Origin: an uncultured Acidimicrobiales bacterium
GTDB lineage: Bacteria; Actinomycetota; Acidimicrobiia; Acidimicrobiales; SZUA-35
NCBI GenBank assembly: GCA_937922045.1
Contig: CAKZXA010000042.1
Span: forward strand, 31,973-95,972
DNA length: 64,000 bases
Direction of reading: 5' to 3'
Below are positions 59,817-64,000 of this stretch, piece after piece (the stretch's first letter is position 1; the number at the start of each line of letters is the position of its first letter). The position numbers and the translations under genes are program-made. Below the pieces are notes generated by a model, which had not been told where the DNA came from, made no database searches, and saw only the letters and a list, made by a program, of their open reading frames with translations.

Positions 59817-61370
59817 TCAGTTCTGGCTGCAACGCACGACTGTCTCGGGCAGGATGTCGCGATTGAGATACTCCTGCACGAGCCTACCAACGCAGCCTCC
59901 TGGCCGATATGACGTGTGTTCTGCCGCTTCAACGATGACGAGTCGCCCGTTGGCTAGAGAGGCCGACACGGCTTGGGCGTTGGCTAGCGGGGTCGCCGGG
60001 TCTCCCGTTGCTCCGATCACCAAGATTGGCGCTTGCGTCAGGGGGTCTTCGACGAGAACCCCGAGTTCGGCTGCGCTGGCTGGATCAACCGTCCAATGGG
60101 CACAAGCCCGCACCTCATTCGCGATCGTTGGGCCGAATCTGCTGGAACGATCAGCCAGGTCATCAGCGAGCGCGTCCCAGGCTTCGCCGCCTCGCGGGAA
60201 GACCGAATCGACACAGAGGACCGAAAGGTAGGCGGCGACGTCGGCGGCCGACGCAAATCGGTCGCTGATTGCCTCCAACGCGCCGGTGTCGCCCCGAAGG
60301 CCCTGTAAAAGGGCATCCAGGTAGCCGCCGAACGAGTCCTCGTCATACAAAGCCGCCAGCGTCGCCAGCACGAACTCGGTTGGGCCGAGACCAGCATCAA
60401 CCTCTACCTCCAGGCGTTGGAGAAGATCGTCGTAGGCGGCCTCCACGCCACCGTCGGGACATGTAGCAGGGGCTGTGGGGGAGGGAGCACAGGCGGCGAC
60501 GAGGCGATCGAAGGAGCGGTCGAACCCTATCGCTTGTTGGCGAAGAAGGCCGCTCAAGCCTTGTGCTGGATCGACGACACCATCGAGCACGAGGTGGCCA
60601 ACCCGATCGGGGAAGAGCTGTGCGTAGGTGAGTCCGAGATGTGTTCCGTAGCTGAAGCCAACGAAGTTGAGCATCTCATCGCCCAGGGATTGTCGTACGA
60701 GCTCGAGGTCACGAGCCGAATCGGTGGTCGACTGATGTGCGAGCCGTTCGCCGTCGGCTTCCTGGCATTGCCGGGCTAGCCGTTGGGCATCACGGTCGAG
60801 CTGGACGGCCTCCTCGTCGGAGTCGGGGGCAAAGTCGACGAGCGGTCCGGCGGTCCTATCGATCGCACATGTCAGCGGTGAGCTGGCGCCAATGCCGCGA
60901 GGATCGAAGCCAACAAGGTGATAGTTATCCATCGTTTCATCGTCAAACCTGAAACCACGCTCGACGAAGGCAATGCCAGACCCGCCGGGCCCTCCAGGGT
61001 TGACGACGATGGAGCCGCGAGGTTCGGTCGACTGGGCGGGCACCCGAACCAGCGCCAGCGAGAGGGTGGAACCGGTCGGCTCGTCGTGATCGAGAGGCAC
61101 AGAGAGGTCGGCGCACTCGAACGACGGCCCGCACGCCTGCCACACAAGCGTTGGCGTAGTGCTGATGTCGGGGCTTGCGGATGTTCTGGTCGATTCGAGA
61201 TCGGTGTTCGGGGTTGTCGAACGGACCGACTCGGCCGTTGTCGTCGGGGTAGGCGCCGAACCGACCTCGGACGCATCCGTACACCCGATGAGTACGCCGA
61301 GAACCGTTAGGCAAAGGCAGAGGAAGGTACTACTCGAACCAGATCTTCTGGTATTCACGAGACTGCACAT
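59817..61370 (-). CDS. Lipoprotein alpha/beta hydrolase (TAP-like peptidase)
   Basis: A 517-residue exported hydrolase. The N-terminus is a lipoprotein signal with lipobox LIGC (C30), followed by a Thr/Ser-rich linker to about residue 75. The hydrolase has NPGGPGGSG (oxyanion region), GFDPRGIG, nucleophile S240 in GFSYGTHLG, a late aspartate in GATGDPATPL and histidine in EHTSY. The C-terminal TAP-like domain is that of the Streptomyces tripeptidyl aminopeptidases. Likely a surface aminopeptidase processed by the LspA encoded at 27794. ATG at 61370 overlaps the end of the upstream membrane-protein gene by 41 nt. Confidence 0.9.
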   Translation of the reverse strand: MCSLVNTRRSGSSSTFLCLCLTVLGVLIGCTDASEVGSAPTPTTTAESVRSTTPNTDLESTRTSASPDISTTPTLVWQACGPSFECADLSVPLDHDEPTGSTLSLALVRVPAQSTEPRGSIVVNPGGPGGSGIAFVERGFRFDDETMDNYHLVGFDPRGIGASSPLTCAIDRTAGPLVDFAPDSDEEAVQLDRDAQRLARQCQEADGERLAHQSTTDSARDLELVRQSLGDEMLNFVGFSYGTHLGLTYAQLFPDRVGHLVLDGVVDPAQGLSGLLRQQAIGFDRSFDRLVAACAPSPTAPATCPDGGVEAAYDDLLQRLEVEVDAGLGPTEFVLATLAALYDEDSFGGYLDALLQGLRGDTGALEAISDRFASAADVAAYLSVLCVDSVFPRGGEAWDALADDLADRSSRFGPTIANEVRACAHWTVDPASAAELGVLVEDPLTQAPILVIGATGDPATPLANAQAVSASLANGRLVIVEAAEHTSYRPGGCVGRLVQEYLNRDILPETVVRCSQN

Positions 61371-61701
61371 GCAAGACCGCCGCGATCAAGGCGAAGGCGA
61401 AGATCGAATTGTTGAAGGCAAACAGCATGCCGACCGGAGACCAACGCTGGCCAAGAAAGAACAACAGATGCTGTATCGCCGTGATCGTGGCACAGACCCC
61501 GAGGAGCAGATAGCCCCACTTCTTGTTGTTGGCACTGGCAAACGCTCCGAGCCCGACGCCGATAGCCGTGAGCAGTGCGACAAGGAACCCTCCGATCGGG
61601 GCGATGCCGCCGAACAAGAGGGAAAAGAACGACGTGATATAGCCGAGGATGACGGCGCCTCGAAGGGTCATGGGGTGGGAGTGGTTGATCCACTGGTTCA
61701 T
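61330..61701 (-). CDS. Small multi-pass membrane protein, function unknown
   Basis: 123 residues with about four hydrophobic segments (around 13-35, 37-52, 58-82, 88-112). The start is set by GGAGGGG just before the ATG at 61701; the frame is open further upstream but runs into rlmN. I recognise no family. It overlaps the start of the TAP-like hydrolase by 41 nt, so the two are probably co-translated; the membrane protein could serve the exported hydrolase, but this is only positional. Confidence 0.65.
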   Translation of the reverse strand: MNQWINHSHPMTLRGAVILGYITSFFSLLFGGIAPIGGFLVALLTAIGVGLGAFASANNKKWGYLLLGVCATITAIQHLLFFLGQRWSPVGMLFAFNNSIFAFALIAAVLHVQSREYQKIWFE

Positions 61702-61745
61702 AGCCCCTCCAGTATGGGCGCAGAGAAGCCAAAAGCGGCGGCCTA

Positions 61746-62900
61746 TCAGGATGAGGTTGAACTCTTCCGTTGGGTGAGTTGAACCGCTTGCGCCTTCTGG
61801 GGTCTGTTCGCTGCCAATTGGCCACAGGCCGCATCGATATCTGTCCCTCGGTTCGCCCGGACGGTCACGTTGACGCCTCGACGTTCGAGCATGGCGGCGA
61901 ACTGGTCGATACGTTGCTTCGGCGTTCCAACCGTGGGCCAACCAGGGGTTGGGTTGAGTGGGATGAGGTTGACGTGGGCTCGAGCGGCCTTGGCCACCTC
62001 CACCAGCTCGGACGCGTCCCGGTCGGCATCGTTGACGCCGTCCATCATGGCCCACTCAAGAGACACCCGGCGCCCGGTCTTGTCGCGAAAGTAGCGGCAG
62101 GCATCGACGAGGTCAGCGATGGGATGCCGTCGGTTGATCGGCACCAGCTCGCTTCGCAGCTCGTCGTTGGCGGCGTGCAAGGAAAGGGCGAGGCCCACTT
62201 GTAGTCCTTCATCGGCAAACCGTTTCATCTGGGGCGCGAGGCCAACCGTGGAAACGGTGATCTTGCGAGCGCCGAGGCCAACGTCTTCGAGCAGGCGGCG
62301 AAGTGAGGCGAGGACCCGGTTGTAGTTGGCCAGAGGCTCGCCCATGCCCATATAGACGACATTCGAAAGCCGTCGGGGACCACCGGGGCCCGTGAGGGCA
62401 TCATGACGAGCCGCGATCACCTGCTCGACGATTTCACCCACGCTGAGATTGCGTTCGAACCCGACCTGGCCCGTTGCGCAGAAACCGCAGGCCATCGCAC
62501 AACCCGCCTGGCTGGAGATGCACACCGTTGACCGACGCGGATAGTGCATGAGCACCGTCTCGATCGTTGAGCCATCGGGCGAGCGCCAGAGCGACTTGCT
62601 CGTCTTCCCGTCCGGTGTTACCTGCTGCTCGACCCTGGTTAACGACGGGGCTGTGGCGTCTTGAAGGCGACCGCGAAGATCCTTGGGAAGCGAGGTCAGC
62701 TCCCAGGGAGGCTTCCCGTTCTGGTAGAGGCCGTCCCAAATCTGACGGGCCCGATAGTTTGGTTCATCGCCGAGCAGGTCAGCCCATTCGTCCCGGTCGA
62801 GGGTCCATGGTGACGGTTGGACAGATGTGGCGGTCGTTGGATCAGGCGAAGCCACGTCGGTTGACGGTGGCGAAACGAGCCGCTCGCTCGGGTCGGACAT
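61746..62900 (-). CDS. rlmN: 23S rRNA A2503 / tRNA A37 methyltransferase RlmN
   Basis: Radical-SAM enzyme methylating C2 of adenosine. From ATG 62900 the protein is 384 residues. The cluster motif CAMACGFC (Cys 134, 138, 141), MGMGEPLANY, and a C-terminal catalytic cysteine in DIDAACGQLA (C359) are present. A 30-residue Pro/Thr-rich head precedes the family domain. A TTG at 62957 could extend it by 19 residues without homology. No Cfr-like features, so a housekeeping role is expected. Confidence 0.95.
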   Translation of the reverse strand: MSDPSERLVSPPSTDVASPDPTTATSVQPSPWTLDRDEWADLLGDEPNYRARQIWDGLYQNGKPPWELTSLPKDLRGRLQDATAPSLTRVEQQVTPDGKTSKSLWRSPDGSTIETVLMHYPRRSTVCISSQAGCAMACGFCATGQVGFERNLSVGEIVEQVIAARHDALTGPGGPRRLSNVVYMGMGEPLANYNRVLASLRRLLEDVGLGARKITVSTVGLAPQMKRFADEGLQVGLALSLHAANDELRSELVPINRRHPIADLVDACRYFRDKTGRRVSLEWAMMDGVNDADRDASELVEVAKAARAHVNLIPLNPTPGWPTVGTPKQRIDQFAAMLERRGVNVTVRANRGTDIDAACGQLAANRPQKAQAVQLTQRKSSTSS

Positions 62901-62969
62901 GCCACTAATCGTAGGGTCGTAATCGTGGGGTTGGACGCAGGGACGATCTGACGACAAACCTCGATCGGC

Positions 62970-63881
62970 CTAAACGAGTCGTTCCAGCCACGAACGGTCG
63001 GTGCGATGGAGGGAGAATCCGAGCTTGTCGTAGGTGCGAAGGGCGGGGGCGTTGTCGGCTTCGACGTAGAGCATGCCTGTCGTGAGGCCCTGGCTTGCCA
63101 GCCATGATAGGCCAGCTGCCGTCATCGGAACACCGAGCCCTCGTCCGTGATAGTCGGGATCGACGCCGATGACGAAGATCTCTCCCAACGACTCAGCGCC
63201 GCCGGTGGATTCGTGGATCTTTGTCCAGCAAAACCCGGCGAGCTCTCCGGTGGATTCGTCGTGATAGAGGCGTACACCTTCGGGCCGGAACCATGGCTCA
63301 GCGAAGATCTGACGCAGGGTGGCTCGTGTGTGTCGACCCTGGTCGGGGTGGTTGGCGAACGCCCGATTGTTGACTCGAAGCAGATCTTCATCGTCTCGAC
63401 CTGGCTCGAAGTCTCGCGTTAGCAATGGAGAGAATGCGAGCGACTCATCGATCGGGAGACGACACCTAAGCTGGTGAAGCTGGCGGTGCGGGGTGAGGCC
63501 GAGAGCCGAGGCGAAAGCCTCGTGGGCGTCGGTGGTCGGTTTGGCCCAAGAAATGAGCGTTTCAACCGGCCTTGCTGAGCGATCTATATCGCCCTTGAGG
63601 GCGTTATAGAGAGCGACGAGTGTGCTCTCTCCTTCGGTAGAACCGTCGACGACCAAGCATTCAAGATTGACCTCAGGCCCATCGAGTGCGCCGCCTACGA
63701 ACCCGACAGCCTCGTCGCCTTCGGTCTTGAGAGCGAGAATGTAGGACGACTGGGTCGACAACTGATCAAATCGATCATCGTGCAGCGTCGGTTCGAGGGC
63801 TCGAGCCATCAGCTGCTGTCCTCGACGGCTGACGTCGCTGAGTTGTTCCGGAGTCGTGGCGTGGAGCACCTGCACGGTCAT
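62970..63881 (-). CDS. mshD: Mycothiol synthase MshD
   Basis: Acetyl-CoA-dependent final step of mycothiol synthesis (acetylation of Cys-GlcN-Ins). The 303-residue protein is a tandem GNAT: a degenerate N-terminal domain (1-140) and an active C-terminal domain with RVNNRAFANHPDQGRHT, GFCWTKIHE, EIFVIGVDPDYHGRGLGVPM (acetyl-CoA loop) and YVEADNAPALRTYDKLGF. These are specific to MshD. Mycothiol is confined to actinobacteria, so this is a strong taxonomic marker. ATG at 63881. Confidence 0.93.
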   Translation of the reverse strand: MTVQVLHATTPEQLSDVSRRGQQLMARALEPTLHDDRFDQLSTQSSYILALKTEGDEAVGFVGGALDGPEVNLECLVVDGSTEGESTLVALYNALKGDIDRSARPVETLISWAKPTTDAHEAFASALGLTPHRQLHQLRCRLPIDESLAFSPLLTRDFEPGRDDEDLLRVNNRAFANHPDQGRHTRATLRQIFAEPWFRPEGVRLYHDESTGELAGFCWTKIHESTGGAESLGEIFVIGVDPDYHGRGLGVPMTAAGLSWLASQGLTTGMLYVEADNAPALRTYDKLGFSLHRTDRSWLERLV

Positions 63882-63959
63882 GGGGCAACCCTAGAGGTTA
63901 GGAGTAGGGGTCGGCGAAGGCAGACCCGTTGAGAGGGGAGTGGCAGCTATCGTCGAACA

Positions 63960-64000
63960 ATGGCAAAGCCACGGAGCCCCAAGGGCCGAGCACGTCGAAC
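63960..64000 (+). CDS. Possible start of a plus-strand gene cut by the window edge
   Basis: ATG at 63960 opens a frame reading MAKPRSPKGRARR to the edge. No good ribosome site precedes it. An alternative GTG at 63940 in another frame follows GAGAGGGG but too closely. Not enough sequence for an assignment. Confidence 0.2.
   Translation, partial: MAKPRSPKGRARR

Overview
The window is high-GC actinobacterial chromosome. The sequence supports this through mycothiol synthase (mshD), a Bpa/PafE-type proteasome activator, a Wag31-like DivIVA, a menaquinone methyltransferase, a MurE with the DNPR motif of meso-diaminopimelate ligases, and the actinobacterial order ftsZ-yggS-sepF-yggT-divIVA-ileS-traR/dksA-lspA-rluD-dnaE. 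The cluster lacks murF and murD and several proteins resemble those of Acidimicrobiia. That class is my best guess for placement, but it is an inference. I see no rRNA, tRNA, CRISPR array, insertion sequence or prophage.

Region by region. 0-5.6 kb: a truncated DUF58 gene with its MoxR ATPase, a ROK-family sugar kinase, a small hypothetical protein, an acyl-CoA dehydrogenase, an HNH nuclease and a lipoate-ligase-like protein. 5.6-23.7 kb: the division and cell-wall (dcw) cluster, mraZ-rsmH-ftsL-ftsI-murE-mraY-ftsW-murG-murC-murB-ftsQ-ftsZ-yggS-sepF-yggT-divIVA. It begins with a 10-bp-phased MraZ operator and most genes overlap by 4-8 nt. It ends at a strong bidirectional terminator. 23.8-36.1 kb: housekeeping genes ileS, a DksA/TraR-like factor, lspA, rluD, a nitroreductase, an Rrf2 regulator, an alkaline-phosphatase-fold enzyme, bpa and dnaE. 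36.2-59 kb: an accessory-like exopolysaccharide region with several glycosyltransferases, two flippases, two polyprenyl-phosphate sugar transferases, three Wzz-type co-polymerase/BY-kinase proteins, nucleotide-sugar enzymes and a low-molecular-weight tyrosine phosphatase. These genes lie on alternating strands. 59-64 kb: menG, a lipoprotein alpha/beta hydrolase, a small membrane protein, rlmN and mshD.

How they work together. The dcw block makes lipid II (MurB, C, E, MraY, MurG) and delivers it to the FtsW/FtsI synthase under the FtsZ-SepF-FtsQ-FtsL divisome, with DivIVA as polar scaffold. The polysaccharide region has the parts of a Wzx/Wzy-type pathway: priming transferases, glycosyltransferases, flippases, BY-kinases and phosphatase. 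I did not recognise a polymerase.

The most unusual item is FtsW. About 225 residues precede its first membrane helix. Their core is three 30-residue units (exact 90-bp period), each made of six pentads with a Lys/Arg pair, resembling the tails of histone H1 or mycobacterial HupB. A second, shorter tail of this kind sits on the DksA/TraR-like protein, whose zinc finger is degenerate.
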